Notes: generated by a model not told the origin, from the sequence alone. A stretch of 64,000 bases of DNA from Nodosilinea nodulosa PCC 7104 (GCF_000309385.1 NZ_JH976537.1:5503018-5567017), one strand, 5' to 3'; counted from the first letter of the stretch, positions 40,197 through 48,931 are shown. Made by a program: numbers and translations.

Positions 40197-40958
40197 ATGA
40201 CTCCCAGAGTAACGGCCCCTTCATTGCCCCTTAGTCTGTCCTCGCTGCGGTCCAGGGCGCGATCGCGATCGTGGTTAGGCCTTGCCTGCGTCGTCGCTTC
40301 TCTGGCGGCCCATGGCGTGCTGCTGGCCCTGGCATTGCCCGCTACCCACCAGCGACCAGATACCCTGGCCGAAGCCCCAGAACCCGAAGCCCCAGCGCCC
40401 GAGAATGTCGCGGTTACGGTGCTGCCCAAACCTGTGGCTGAAGAGGTTCTAGCCGAACCGGCCCTGGTCGAAGCGACCCCGGCGGCCCCTCCAGTTTCCC
40501 CAGCGCCCCAGGCGGCGGCACCCGCTACCCCAGAATCTGCACCAGAGCCGCTCCCTCAAACCGCTGCACCCGCTCCCAACCCAGCGTTTGAGCCACCCCC
40601 CGCCCCCCCGGTCGAAACCGAACCCACCGAACCCTCACCCTACGCCAACTTTCCCCACTTAGAGGGGGCTCAGACCACCTGCGAAGGGCTGACCGACTGC
40701 TGGCGCAGCCCCGTAAGCAGCAGCTGGCGTGGAGCCGCTGGCGACCTGCAAGAGCGACTAGAAGCCCAGGGCTATCGCGTCGACAACGTGACCAGCGAGG
40801 TGCTCTCCGTCGACTCTGGGGTCCGAGTTTACGCTGTCAGCAAGCCCGGCGAGGCGGACTATTACCTCAATCTTGTTTCGGTGCAGGATGGTGTGCTCTA
40901 CACCATGACCACCGCACCCATAACCACCGAGCAGGTTCTGGCTTTGCAAAGGTCCTAG
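40197..40958 (+). CDS. Membrane-anchored Pro-rich protein, TonB-like layout
   Basis: A 253-residue protein with an N-terminal cytoplasmic basic stretch, one membrane helix (about 25-45, SWLGLACVVASLAAHGVLLALAL) and a long Ala/Pro/Glu spacer (about 50-150), then a small domain (TTCEGLTDCWRSP...GDLQERLEAQGYRVDNV...). The layout is like TonB, which spans the periplasm to power outer-membrane receptors, but the C-terminal domain does not show the TonB YP motif that I would expect. It lies divergently next to futA. Function uncertain. Confidence 0.5.
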   Translation: MTPRVTAPSLPLSLSSLRSRARSRSWLGLACVVASLAAHGVLLALALPATHQRPDTLAEAPEPEAPAPENVAVTVLPKPVAEEVLAEPALVEATPAAPPVSPAPQAAAPATPESAPEPLPQTAAPAPNPAFEPPPAPPVETEPTEPSPYANFPHLEGAQTTCEGLTDCWRSPVSSSWRGAAGDLQERLEAQGYRVDNVTSEVLSVDSGVRVYAVSKPGEADYYLNLVSVQDGVLYTMTTAPITTEQVLALQRS

Positions 40959-40972
40959 ACGGGTTTCTGAGC

Positions 40973-41010
40973 AAAAAATCAGGCAAAGGCACAACATCTG
41001 CACCTTTGCC
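40973..41010 (-). terminator. Rho-independent terminator for the second nblA
   Basis: On the minus strand GGCAAAGG pairs with CCTTTGCC (41003-41010 with 40982-40989), followed by TGATTTTTT (the A-run at 40973-40978 on the plus strand). It lies about 45 bases after the nblA stop codon. Confidence 0.75.
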
Positions 41011-41055
41011 CGGAATCAACATGCTTGGGTATTTTTGTGGCCAAAACAGGGGGTG

Positions 41056-41274
41056 CTAACCTTCCGCCAGGGCCTCGCCCAGGATATCCACGTCCTTGCC
41101 GATGCCCCAAGCGTCTTTAAGGATTTCACGGAACGTGGTGGTTTGATACAGCATGGATTCTTTCAGCTGCACCAGAAGCATCTGGGCGTCTTTTTGGGAA
41201 AGACCTTGAACTTGTTTCTCGAATACCTGAAGTTCAAACTGCTGCTCCAGGGGCAGCTCTTTGCGAATATCCAT
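41056..41274 (-). CDS. NblA family protein, copy 2
   Basis: A 72-residue protein, MDIRKELPLEQQFELQVFEKQV..., with the NblA core LPLEQQFELQVFEKQVQGLSQKDAQMLLVQLKESMLYQTTTFREILKDAWGI. It differs strongly from the copy at 20590 (different N-terminus, longer C-terminus DVDILGEALAEG), so the two may target different phycobiliproteins or act in different stresses. A short AT-rich leader and a downstream terminator mark it as its own unit. Confidence 0.88.
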   Translation of the reverse strand: MDIRKELPLEQQFELQVFEKQVQGLSQKDAQMLLVQLKESMLYQTTTFREILKDAWGIGKDVDILGEALAEG

Positions 41275-41569
41275 AACGACATCCCTTTCACTATTGCTTC
41301 ATATGAATTAATGTAACGCTTTTTTAATATTTCTGTGAGTATATCTGTCTTTCGTGATAACTATTTTGACTCAATAGCTCTATTAAAGCCGCTCAATGCC
41401 AGTCAGCTTGTTCGGTATCGAGCTATCCAGGCGTTTTTCCCAGGCAGCAGCAGCTTTCGAAATGCGATGAGACATTAAGCACTGTCAAGTCTTTGGCCGT
41501 CAGGGCCATTTTCCTGAGAGAGCTTTTTAAAATGAATGCTGTAAACCTGTGCAGCACCGCGGCAACCCG

Positions 41570-42304
41570 ATGAAAGCCCAAATACTTGCCCAGGAAAAGG
41601 CCCGACTTGAAGCGCTGAGGCAGTACAACATCTTAGATACGCCTCCTGAGCATTCCTACGACGACATCACCTCTCTGGCGGCGTTTATCTGCGATGTACC
41701 GATTGCGCTGATTAGCCTGGTTGATGCAGAACGCCAGTGGTTTAAGTCAAGGGTGGGGCTGGCGGTTCAGGAAACCAGCCGAGACGTTTCATTTTGCGCC
41801 CATACCATCTTGGATTCAGGCATCATGCTGGTGAATGATACGTCCTGTGACGAACGGTTTGCCGACAATCCTTTAGTTACCGGTGAGCCAGGAATTCGCT
41901 TTTACGCTGGCGTTCCTCTGATTTCTCCTGAGGGCTACCCGCTGGGAACGCTGTGCGTCATTGATAGAAAGCCTAAAACCCTAAATAATCACCAGGTTAA
42001 AACCCTGGAGGCTCTAGCTCGCCAGGTGGTGGTGCAGCTGGAGCTAAAGCGGGTGTCTTCACAACTGGCAGCGGCGCTGGAAAAGATGGAGCTGATGGCC
42101 GGTTTGATTCCAATCTGCTCCTATTGTAAATGTATCCGATCTGACCAGGGATACTGGTCTACGGTGGAGGCCTTTATCCAAGAGTATTCGGATGTTGGGT
42201 TTACCCATGGAGTCTGCGACAGGTGTATGCAGCAGCATTTCCCTGAGGTCGCCGATATTCTGCTATCAGCTCCCGAAACGAGCGGCATTATCCCAGACCA
42301 GTAG
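41570..42304 (+). CDS. GAF-domain protein with C-terminal Cys-rich motif
   Basis: About 244 residues starting MKAQILAQEKARLEALRQYNILDTPPEHSYDDI. This opening and SLAAFICDVPIALISLVDAERQWFKS...FYAGVPLISPEGYPLGTLCVIDRKP mark a GAF domain of the type often found in signalling enzymes. The C-terminus carries IPICSYCKCIRSDQGYW...GVCDRCM, a Cys motif often seen at the ends of GAF or receiver proteins, with metal- or redox-binding potential. No enzymatic output domain is present. The upstream in-frame start adds only seven residues. Confidence 0.8.
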   Translation: MKAQILAQEKARLEALRQYNILDTPPEHSYDDITSLAAFICDVPIALISLVDAERQWFKSRVGLAVQETSRDVSFCAHTILDSGIMLVNDTSCDERFADNPLVTGEPGIRFYAGVPLISPEGYPLGTLCVIDRKPKTLNNHQVKTLEALARQVVVQLELKRVSSQLAAALEKMELMAGLIPICSYCKCIRSDQGYWSTVEAFIQEYSDVGFTHGVCDRCMQQHFPEVADILLSAPETSGIIPDQ

Positions 42305-42372
42305 GCGCTTCCCCCAAGGCGAGTGGCATTCGTCCTGGGGGAAGCTGGGGAATCCAGCGGGACTGAGGCTTA

Positions 42373-42497
42373 GGGCGTGTCATCAATTCTGGCTAAAATC
42401 CTGATCCCACTAGCCTTGCCACGCCCGACCCAAAACACAGGCTAGGGGCTGTAACCGTTGATGTTGGCCCATCAGCAACTAATTGATGACAGCCCCT
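42373..42497. mobile_element. 125-bp MITE-like element next to the di-heme oxidoreductase stop
   Basis: The left end GGGCGTGTCATCAATT and the right end AATTGATGACAGCCCC are inverted repeats with two mismatches. The left flank TTAG and right flank CTAG fit the YTAR target of IS5-type elements. The middle has no reading frame. The right end falls on the stop codon of the di-heme gene. Confidence 0.65.
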
Positions 42498-43926
42498 AGA
42501 GCGATCGCAGAAACCGAATCAGCGCCGCCCGGTCATCGGTCGCCATGGTCCGAAAGGTTTCTTTCGCCCGCTCCGCCTCGCCGCCGTGCCAGAGAATCGC
42601 TTCTTCCAGGGTGCGGGCGCGGCCATCGTGCAGATAGCCCGCAAAGGGCAGCACCGTTTGGGTTAGCCCCACGCCCCACAGCGGCGGCGTGCGCCACTCG
42701 CTACCGGAGGCCTCAAAATCGGGCCGTCCGTCGGCCAGAGCTGGCCCCAGATCGTGGAGCAGCAGGTCGGTGTAGGGGTGAATGGTTTGATTCACCAGGG
42801 CCGGAATTTTGTGGGGGCCGGTGCGGAGTTCGGCGACGTGGCAGGCGGTGCAGTTGGCCGCTGCAAACAAACGTTCGCCGCGCTGCACTCGCGGGTCATC
42901 CATTAGCGTGCGGGCGGGTACGGCGATGGTCTGCACGTAGGCTTCTGCCGCCTCCAGGGTGTCCATGTCGATATCCGTCTGGCCATCGGCGGTGGGGAAG
43001 AGGGGATTGGTGACGCCCATGTCGTTGACGTAGGCCGCCGCCGACTGCTGCAACAGGTTGGGGGTGTTGGCCTTCCAGCCAAAGCGACCCAGCACGGGGC
43101 GCTGCTCTACCACATCCCACACCCGGTTGGGGCGACCTGAAATGCCGTCGCGATCGCGATCGCCCGGATCGGCCCGCCCCACAATATCAGCCTCGGGCAC
43201 CGCCTCCAGCAGGCCCGCCCCAAACACCGGCTGCGGAATCCGGCTGGAGGTGACAATGCTGGTTGGCAGAGGTGTGCCATCGGGGCGCAGCAGGGTGAAC
43301 TGGGGCGATCGCAGCCGATAGGCCGTGCCATCCCCGTAGGTGCCCGACTGCTCTGCCCAGGTGAGCTGCACCATGGCTTCGGGATCGTGGCCATACACGC
43401 CCAACTCCTGGAGCTGGGTGCCAATGCCGGGGACCGCTGGCGCGTTGCCCCCTGGGGCATCGGCCTCTTGGGCGTAGGGTGTGTGGCCGTGGGGGCGATC
43501 GTCGACAGTCGGTTCATTGGGCTGAAGCTGGCTCACCCGCAGCACCCGCTGCCCCTTCTCCAGCAGACCACGCCCGTTTTTGATGTGGCACCCGGCACAG
43601 GCCGTGCCGTTAAAGAGAGGGCCAAGACCGGGGTTAACCGGAGCCGGGGCGGTGACAAAGGCGGCCTCAAAGGCCAGATCGCCCGCGGCATGGCGATCGG
43701 CCCAGTGGGCATCGAGGTTGGGGGCGGGCTGCTCAAAGGCGCGGGAGGTGCGGCTGTAGACGGTGGTGTCGCCGCCCGCCTGGGGTCGGGTGGTTTGCCC
43801 ATAGGCGGGCGATCGCAGCAGCGCTGAAAGGGCAACCCCAGCCGCCAGGGCGATCAGCCCCAGGACTAGCTGCCGATGCCAGGGATTCCGCCCCCGGTAT
43901 CGGCGGTTCAGGACGGATCGGATCAT
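42496..43926 (-). CDS. Di-heme oxidoreductase-like protein (DUF1111/thiol oxidoreductase)
   Basis: A 476-residue exported c-type cytochrome. A membrane anchor or signal helix lies near 20-42, and there are two heme-binding motifs, CAGCH (near residue 115) and CTACH (near 370), with the family signatures FNGTACAGCHIKNGRG and LTQTVLPFAGYLHDGRARTLEEAILWHGGEAE. Relatives act next to imelysin/IrpA-type proteins in bacterial iron loci. It starts within the last codons of the imelysin gene (ATGA overlap), so the two are translationally coupled. Confidence 0.85.
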   Translation of the reverse strand: MIRSVLNRRYRGRNPWHRQLVLGLIALAAGVALSALLRSPAYGQTTRPQAGGDTTVYSRTSRAFEQPAPNLDAHWADRHAAGDLAFEAAFVTAPAPVNPGLGPLFNGTACAGCHIKNGRGLLEKGQRVLRVSQLQPNEPTVDDRPHGHTPYAQEADAPGGNAPAVPGIGTQLQELGVYGHDPEAMVQLTWAEQSGTYGDGTAYRLRSPQFTLLRPDGTPLPTSIVTSSRIPQPVFGAGLLEAVPEADIVGRADPGDRDRDGISGRPNRVWDVVEQRPVLGRFGWKANTPNLLQQSAAAYVNDMGVTNPLFPTADGQTDIDMDTLEAAEAYVQTIAVPARTLMDDPRVQRGERLFAAANCTACHVAELRTGPHKIPALVNQTIHPYTDLLLHDLGPALADGRPDFEASGSEWRTPPLWGVGLTQTVLPFAGYLHDGRARTLEEAILWHGGEAERAKETFRTMATDDRAALIRFLRSL

Positions 43927-45221
43927 TGCTGCACCAGGGGTAGCACCTGCTCCTCAAAGGTTTCGTACAGCGCCAGAATGCTGCCCTGGGCGGTTTCGAT
44001 GTGGGGCCGGGCGCTGGGGTCGCACAGGGTGACCTCAATCGGGCCGGGAATCGCGGCTACGGCCTTCTGGGCGGTCTCTAGCTGGGCCATGATCTGGGCA
44101 TCCAGGGCCGGGTCTACCGAGGCGACAAACGCCTGCAACCCTTTGCCCTGGGTATTGCCCGCCGGAAACTCACCCAGGTAGGCATTTTGGGCGCTGAGCA
44201 AGTTGTTCTCAAAGTCTTGCAGCGAGCTTTGGGCAAAGCGGGCCTCTAGCAAAAACGGGTTCTGGGTTGCCAGCGCCTCGCCAATTTTGACGTTGCCCAG
44301 CTCGTCTAAAAGGCCGAGAATGCCCTGGACAATTTCTTCCCCGGCAGCCTGCACCGTCAGGTAGGCACCGCTGTCTTCCCCAGCCGCCACAAACTCAGTG
44401 CGGTAGGCCGGGAAGCCGTCGAGGCCCTCTGTCCAGCTGGACAGTAAGGCCTGGGCGGTTTGATCAAACACGGGGCCAATGGCCGCCAGATACTCTAGAT
44501 CGCGATCGCTAAAGGCAGCTAGAGACTTGTCGGCGTCGCTGCCGAAGAGGAGAAACGCGATCGCATGAAACCCCTTCTGACTGGTTTGCAGACCGGCCAC
44601 ATGCTCGGGCGTCAGGGCATTGCCGCTCTCCAGCACCGCCTGCACGTCGGTTTCATTTAGGGGCCAGTCGTCGAGCTCGGCATCCAGCCCCAGGGATGCG
44701 GCGGGGCCAAAGGCAAAGGCTTCGCTCTGCTCCCAGGGCTGGCGGGTGGCCAACCAGGCCTGGCGGGCAGCGGCCAGGGTATCGTCGGTGGGGGTTTCGA
44801 CAAAGGCGGCGATCGCGTCGGATAGCTCGCCCGATCGCTGGGCCAGCAGCTCGTAGTTTGGCACTACCACGGCATCGACAAAGTCAGTGAGAATGGCGCG
44901 ATCGCGAAACTGCTGCTCCGGAGCCAGGGTCACAGCCCCAAGGGATTCTGCAGCGCCTTCCCCACCTTCCCCACCTTCCCCACCTTCCCCGCCTTCCCCA
45001 CCTTCTCCGCCTTCCCCACCTTCTGCACTGCCGCCCTCGCCGCCGCCATCCACGGCCACAGCGCGACAGCTAGAGCCCTGGCTAACCAGGGTGGCCTCGG
45101 CCCCATTGATGCCCTGCCAAGCGCTTCCAGAGACAACCTCCGCCCTCACAGCGGTCTGCGCCCCCGCAACTACCAGCCCCGTAGCCAAAAACAGGTCCAC
45201 TGCCTTATATCGAGCGTTCAT
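43923..45221 (-). CDS. Imelysin/IrpA-like iron-regulated protein
   Basis: A 432-residue exported protein with a signal-like N-terminus (LFLATGLVVAGAQTAVRAE), then a Gly-Glu repeat stretch (residues about 60-95, GGEGGEGG) from a DNA tandem repeat at about 44955-45025, then the imelysin domain. The usual GxHxxE motif reads GFHAIAFLLFG here, so the expected Glu is Ala. Other imelysin features (YLGEFPAGNTQGKGLQAFV) are present. IrpA-like proteins are induced by iron starvation and bind iron at the surface. It is followed directly by a di-heme cytochrome gene, a common pairing, and preceded by a Fur-box-like site. Confidence 0.85.
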   Translation of the reverse strand: MNARYKAVDLFLATGLVVAGAQTAVRAEVVSGSAWQGINGAEATLVSQGSSCRAVAVDGGGEGGSAEGGEGGEGGEGGEGGEGGEGGEGAAESLGAVTLAPEQQFRDRAILTDFVDAVVVPNYELLAQRSGELSDAIAAFVETPTDDTLAAARQAWLATRQPWEQSEAFAFGPAASLGLDAELDDWPLNETDVQAVLESGNALTPEHVAGLQTSQKGFHAIAFLLFGSDADKSLAAFSDRDLEYLAAIGPVFDQTAQALLSSWTEGLDGFPAYRTEFVAAGEDSGAYLTVQAAGEEIVQGILGLLDELGNVKIGEALATQNPFLLEARFAQSSLQDFENNLLSAQNAYLGEFPAGNTQGKGLQAFVASVDPALDAQIMAQLETAQKAVAAIPGPIEVTLCDPSARPHIETAQGSILALYETFEEQVLPLVQQ

Positions 45222-45264
45222 GAAAAATCCAGGTCAAGACTAAACGATAGTTTCAGACTCTATT

Positions 45265-45283
45265 GCAAATGCGAATCACTGTC
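45265..45283. promoter_or_regulatory. Candidate Fur box upstream of the IrpA-like gene
   Basis: GCAAATGCGAATCACTGTC matches the 19-bp Fur consensus at 13 positions and lies about 44 bases before the start codon. Its place fits iron-dependent repression. The match alone is weak; the gene family supports it. Confidence 0.45.
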
Positions 45284-45460
45284 AAATAGGAATCAAGCCT
45301 AGATCTGGCTAAAGGGGCTAAATTGTTGATTCAAAGGACTTTTGCGACACAGAAATCCACAGAATTTGCTTTTATGCCCATCCTGTAGTTAATAACAGAT
45401 TGTTTTGTTGATAGCAGTTCTTGCCTGGGGCAGACACCGTTTGTCCCTGCTGGGTCTCGT

Positions 45461-46123
45461 TTACTCGGCCCACTGGCGCAGCAGGTTGGCGGTGGTTTTG
45501 GTCAGCAGGTCAAACTCAGGGGTTTTGCCGCTCTGGGCAAACATCGTGCGCTTGACGGTTTCAAGATCGAACAAGATCTCGCGGCGGGCGACATCGCGCA
45601 CCAGGCTTTGCACCCAGCCGACACAGACGGTGCGATCGCCCCCGGTTACCTCCTCCACCTGGTGCAGCGTGGTCGATGGATACACAATCGCGCTCCCCGC
45701 CGCCAGCTTGTAGGGCTGCTCGCTGTCGGCCCCCTCAATCACCAGTTCGCCGCCGTCGTAGGCCTCCGGCTCGCTTAAAAAGACGGTAAACGACAGATCG
45801 GAGCGGTAGAAATTGGCCCCGCCCATCAGGGCGTTGTCGGTGTGCCGCCCGTAGCTCATGCCCTCGCCGTAGCAACTAAACAGCAGGGAATGGATGATTC
45901 TTGGCTGGGCGATCGCCTGAAACAGCGCATTGCGCGCCAGCGCATTCTGCACCACCGCCTTCAGCGGTTCAGCCGCCTGCCTCGCCGCCTGCTGATTTTG
46001 CTTCACCAGCTTGGCGTGCCAGCCCGCCGTCGTCTCCCCCGGCACAAACTCCGCCTGGGCTAGGCCATCGCGAAGACGGGCCACCTCATCGGCGCTCAAC
46101 AGGTCAGCAATGCAGACAATCAT
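45461..46123 (-). CDS. PKHD-type Fe(II)/2-oxoglutarate dioxygenase (PiuC-like)
   Basis: About 220 residues from the ATG at MIVCIADLLSADEVARL. The iron facial triad is visible: GRHTDNAL (His and Asp) and the distal His in STTLHQVEEV, with the 2-oxoglutarate-binding Arg in GDRTVCVGW. The SYGRHTDN and SDLSFTVFLSEPEAYDGGELVIE motifs mark the PKHD/PiuC group, often iron-regulated and next to siderophore or iron-uptake genes. The true substrate is not known. An upstream in-frame start needs TTG and is less likely. Confidence 0.88.
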   Translation of the reverse strand: MIVCIADLLSADEVARLRDGLAQAEFVPGETTAGWHAKLVKQNQQAARQAAEPLKAVVQNALARNALFQAIAQPRIIHSLLFSCYGEGMSYGRHTDNALMGGANFYRSDLSFTVFLSEPEAYDGGELVIEGADSEQPYKLAAGSAIVYPSTTLHQVEEVTGGDRTVCVGWVQSLVRDVARREILFDLETVKRTMFAQSGKTPEFDLLTKTTANLLRQWAE

Positions 46124-46183
46124 AAAAGCAGGCGTTGACAACGGTAGCCCATTGTAGAGTTAGGCCGATGCCTGTTGCGGGCC

Positions 46184-46867
46184 TCAGCCAGACAGATTTT
46201 CCCGGGGCCGAACGATCCCCATTTGCATCGCCACCACCACAGCCTGGGTGCGATCGCGCACCTCCAGCTTTTGCAAAATGGCGTGGACATGGACCCGCAC
46301 CGTTCCCGCCGAAATGTACAGATCGTCGGCGATTTCTGAATTGCTCTTGCCGCTGGCGATCAGGGTCAAAATCTCCTGTTCTCGCTGGGTGAGAGGGTTT
46401 TCGGGGGGAACGGCGGGCGGGGAGGCAGCGGGCTGCTGGCGTTGAAAGATGGCCTGAATCTCACGGGTCGCGGTGGAGTCCCACCAGGAGGCCCCGGCGG
46501 CGACGGACTGAACGGCCAGAATCAAAGCATCGGCATCGACCCCTTTAACGCAGTAGCCCTGGGCCTGGGCCTCAATCAGCTGGGCAATCAGAGTGGGCTG
46601 GGAGTGGGAGGTGAGCACCAGCACGGGCAGGTCGGGGTGCTGCTGTTTGATCTGGCGGCAGGCTTCTACGCCGCCGATACCCGGCAGACCAACATCCAAA
46701 ATCACAATGTCAAAATCCTGCTGTTCCACCCGCTGAATGGCCGTTTCGCCATCCTCGGCTTCGGCGGCGATGTGGAGTGTGGGTTCCTGCTGTAGTCGAG
46801 TCGATAGGCCTAGTCGAAACAATTCATCGTCTTCGACCAGTAAAATTTGAATTGGAGAATCAACCAT
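46184..46867 (-). CDS. NarL/FixJ-type response regulator
   Basis: A 227-residue two-domain regulator. The receiver (about 1-125) has the acidic pair VEDDE, the phospho-Asp in IVILDVGLPGIGG, the T/S in VLTSHS and the Lys in GYCVKGVD. After a Pro/Gln linker comes the LuxR-type helix-turn-helix NPLTQREQEILTLIASGKSNSEIADDLYISAGTVRVHVHAILQKL. It probably acts as a transcription factor. It begins 8 bases after the histidine kinase gene, which is its likely partner. Confidence 0.92.
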   Translation of the reverse strand: MVDSPIQILLVEDDELFRLGLSTRLQQEPTLHIAAEAEDGETAIQRVEQQDFDIVILDVGLPGIGGVEACRQIKQQHPDLPVLVLTSHSQPTLIAQLIEAQAQGYCVKGVDADALILAVQSVAAGASWWDSTATREIQAIFQRQQPAASPPAVPPENPLTQREQEILTLIASGKSNSEIADDLYISAGTVRVHVHAILQKLEVRDRTQAVVVAMQMGIVRPRENLSG

Positions 46868-46875
46868 TCAACTTG

Positions 46876-48003
46876 CTAAGTACTGCGGTTTAGGGGCTGC
46901 GGTTTAGGGGCATCGACATAGGCCGGAAGCCGAAAGGCAAAGATGGCCCCCTGGGGCGATCGCGGCTCTGCCCAAATTTTACCGCCGTGGGCCTCCACAA
47001 TTTGACGGCTGAGGTAAAGCCCCAGGCCTGTGCCCTTGGCCTGGCGATTGCCCGACCCCTGATAGAAGCGCTCAAACAGCAGGGGGGCTTCGTCGGGGCG
47101 AATGCCCTGGCCCTCGTCTTTGATCTGCACCTGGTAAAATCCGCCGCTTGCTCCCAGCACCACTTCGACCCGCCCCCCCCGCAGGGAGTGGTTGACCGCA
47201 TTGGCGATTAAGTTCGTCAAAACCCGATGCAGCTGTAGCGGGTCAGCCTTAACCCAGTAGGCCCGGCGAAAGTCGCTACCCTCGTGGCTGAGGGTCAGGT
47301 AGACCTGCCGGGATGAGGCCAGGGTGGTGACGTCGGCGATCGCCTCTTCTGCCAGAATGACCAGATCCGCAGGCTGCTTATCCAAGTGCAAACCTTCGGC
47401 GTCGTTGCGGTAAACATCCATCAGCGTATTCACCAACCCCAGCGTCTTCTGATGGCTGCGCATCATCACATCTAGCGCCTTGCGTTGAGGCGGTGAAATA
47501 GCGCCAAACAGGCCCTCACTGAGGGCTTTGAGGGTTTCGATGGCCCCCAGCAGAGGGGTCTTGAGGTCGTGGGTCAGGGTCGAGACAAAGTCTTCCCGCA
47601 CCTGCGCCAGCTGCTCCTGGGCCAGCAATTGCAGTTGCTGGCGGGTAATCGCCTCTTCGTAGCGCTGAATGCGATCGCCCAGCCAGCCGGTCACCACCAG
47701 GGCTAGAGCGGTAATTAAACGGTTGGCAAGGGCGATCGCCGTCACCGGAAATCTGCCCGGTATGGCCAGATTGAGCAAGGTGAGCAACACCGCCACGACG
47801 GTAATGGTGAAGGTTGCCCTGCGACTCAGTCGGCTGCTGCTGGCCAGCAGCACCGCCCCAATGTACAGGTAGCCAAAGACGTAGGGCGGCGGCGTGCTGT
47901 AGTCGAGCACAATCACCACGGCAAACAGAGCCACAATCAGCCAGTGGATTTTCTGGCGGGTTTGCATCAAACTATTGAGCTGAGACTGAGAGGTAAGGGG
48001 CAT
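46876..48003 (-). CDS. Membrane sensor histidine kinase
   Basis: A 375-residue kinase. Four membrane helices fill residues about 18-120 (LIVALFAVVIVLDYSTPPPYVFGYLYIGAVLLAS...). The HisKA domain has the phospho-His in EDFVSTLTHDLKTPLLG, and the HATPase domain shows NLIANAVNHS, IKDEGQGIRPDEAP and KGTGLGLYLSRQIV. There is no separate extracellular sensor, so the membrane domain itself may sense. It overlaps neither neighbour and is cotranscribed with the NarL-type regulator just after it. Confidence 0.92.
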   Translation of the reverse strand: MPLTSQSQLNSLMQTRQKIHWLIVALFAVVIVLDYSTPPPYVFGYLYIGAVLLASSSRLSRRATFTITVVAVLLTLLNLAIPGRFPVTAIALANRLITALALVVTGWLGDRIQRYEEAITRQQLQLLAQEQLAQVREDFVSTLTHDLKTPLLGAIETLKALSEGLFGAISPPQRKALDVMMRSHQKTLGLVNTLMDVYRNDAEGLHLDKQPADLVILAEEAIADVTTLASSRQVYLTLSHEGSDFRRAYWVKADPLQLHRVLTNLIANAVNHSLRGGRVEVVLGASGGFYQVQIKDEGQGIRPDEAPLLFERFYQGSGNRQAKGTGLGLYLSRQIVEAHGGKIWAEPRSPQGAIFAFRLPAYVDAPKPQPLNRST

Positions 48004-48306
48004 CTACCAAGATTTTTAGAAACATCACATAAGAATCAAGCCGATAATTTTGTCAATCTATTTCAGGGTAGATGATGGCGAGATAATTGCAAAATATATC
48101 AGATGATATAGGTTCTCTTCACCAATCTAAACGCAGCCTATGCAGCTTACCTATTCAGAGAAATATAAAATGTAGCTAAACAGGCTTCTATACCTTTTAT
48201 TTTTTGAAAATTTGGTCAAGAATGGGGTTAGTGATTCAGGAGGTTGAACCGAGAGGGACACTATGAAAAACTCATAGAAACGCCAGGGTAGAGCCAGGAC
48301 TTAGCT
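48004..48306. other. AT-rich divergent intergenic region
   Basis: About 300 bases, more AT-rich than the surrounding DNA, between the histidine kinase gene and the small gene ahead of the kdp operon. It must hold promoters for both. No clear operator, hairpin or repeat was found. Confidence 0.35.
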
Positions 48307-48555
48307 ATGAAACCATCTTCGTCCATTCATCAGGTCTACTTTAACAGTGCTTTTTTAGGAGCAAAATTGAGCGATATTCCGCTGCCTGAGCGATGTTTTT
48401 TGCTGGGGCTAGTGCGCAGAAATCGAGTTTACAGTCTGGCGGATAGTCCAGACATCTCGGAAGAAGACTGGTTAGTGGCGGTTGCCCTAGATGAGGCACT
48501 ACTGCCTGAACTTGACCTTTGCTTGAAGCAGGCACAGCAGACTAACGCTGATTAG
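48307..48555 (+). CDS. Small TrkA-C/RCK_C-like protein ahead of the kdp operon
   Basis: An 82-residue protein with FLGAKLSDIPLPERCFLLGLVRRNRVYSLADSPDISEEDWLVAVALDEALL. The order of a basic-hydrophobic strand, RNGRVY-like turn and DxxLxV strand resembles a TrkA-C (RCK_C) ligand-binding domain, though the match is from memory and loose. Lying about 375 bases before kdpA, it may be a K+-related regulator. It is a separate unit, as a terminator-like hairpin follows it. Confidence 0.5.
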   Translation: MKPSSSIHQVYFNSAFLGAKLSDIPLPERCFLLGLVRRNRVYSLADSPDISEEDWLVAVALDEALLPELDLCLKQAQQTNAD

Positions 48556-48931
48556 TTATTCCAAGTCCAGCCTGAAATCTGTGGCTTTTCTCCAGGCAGA
48601 ACTCCCTTCTGGACTGGGATGAGATTTGAGAGGGCGTTTGAAAAGCGATCTGCTGTAGCTTTAGCCCCCTGCTGATCCTCCCTGCCCCCCTTAAAAAGGG
48701 GGTTTAAAAGTCCTCATTTTTATAGACGCTTGCGGCTTCCCGCAGGGTAGGGGAATTTAGTGGGATTTCCACTTTTGCTGCAAAAAACAGGATTTTTCAA
48801 ACATCCTCTGAATTTCAACAACCTGCGATCGCGGTTTTCTTGAGGTTCGAGGTAGGTCCACCCCTAGCTATCCTGGGGCGAATTTAACTTTCTCAGTCTA
48901 GACCGATCTTTCGCTTACCCATAAATTCATC
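48556..48931. promoter_or_regulatory. kdpA upstream region with hairpin repeat
   Basis: A CCCCCTTAAAAAGGGGG hairpin (48686-48702) followed by TTTAAAAG is of the common cyanobacterial intergenic type and could end the upstream transcript. The last 90 bases before kdpA hold the likely promoter; I see no strong -35/-10 pair and no KdpE-like operator that I can name. No gene is supported. Confidence 0.4.

Noticed and set aside
48572-48780. Cgtctat/CCCCCTTAAAAAGGGGG region as a real terminator plus small RNA
   Set aside because: The hairpin type is a dispersed cyanobacterial repeat, and the rest shows no structured RNA that I could support.
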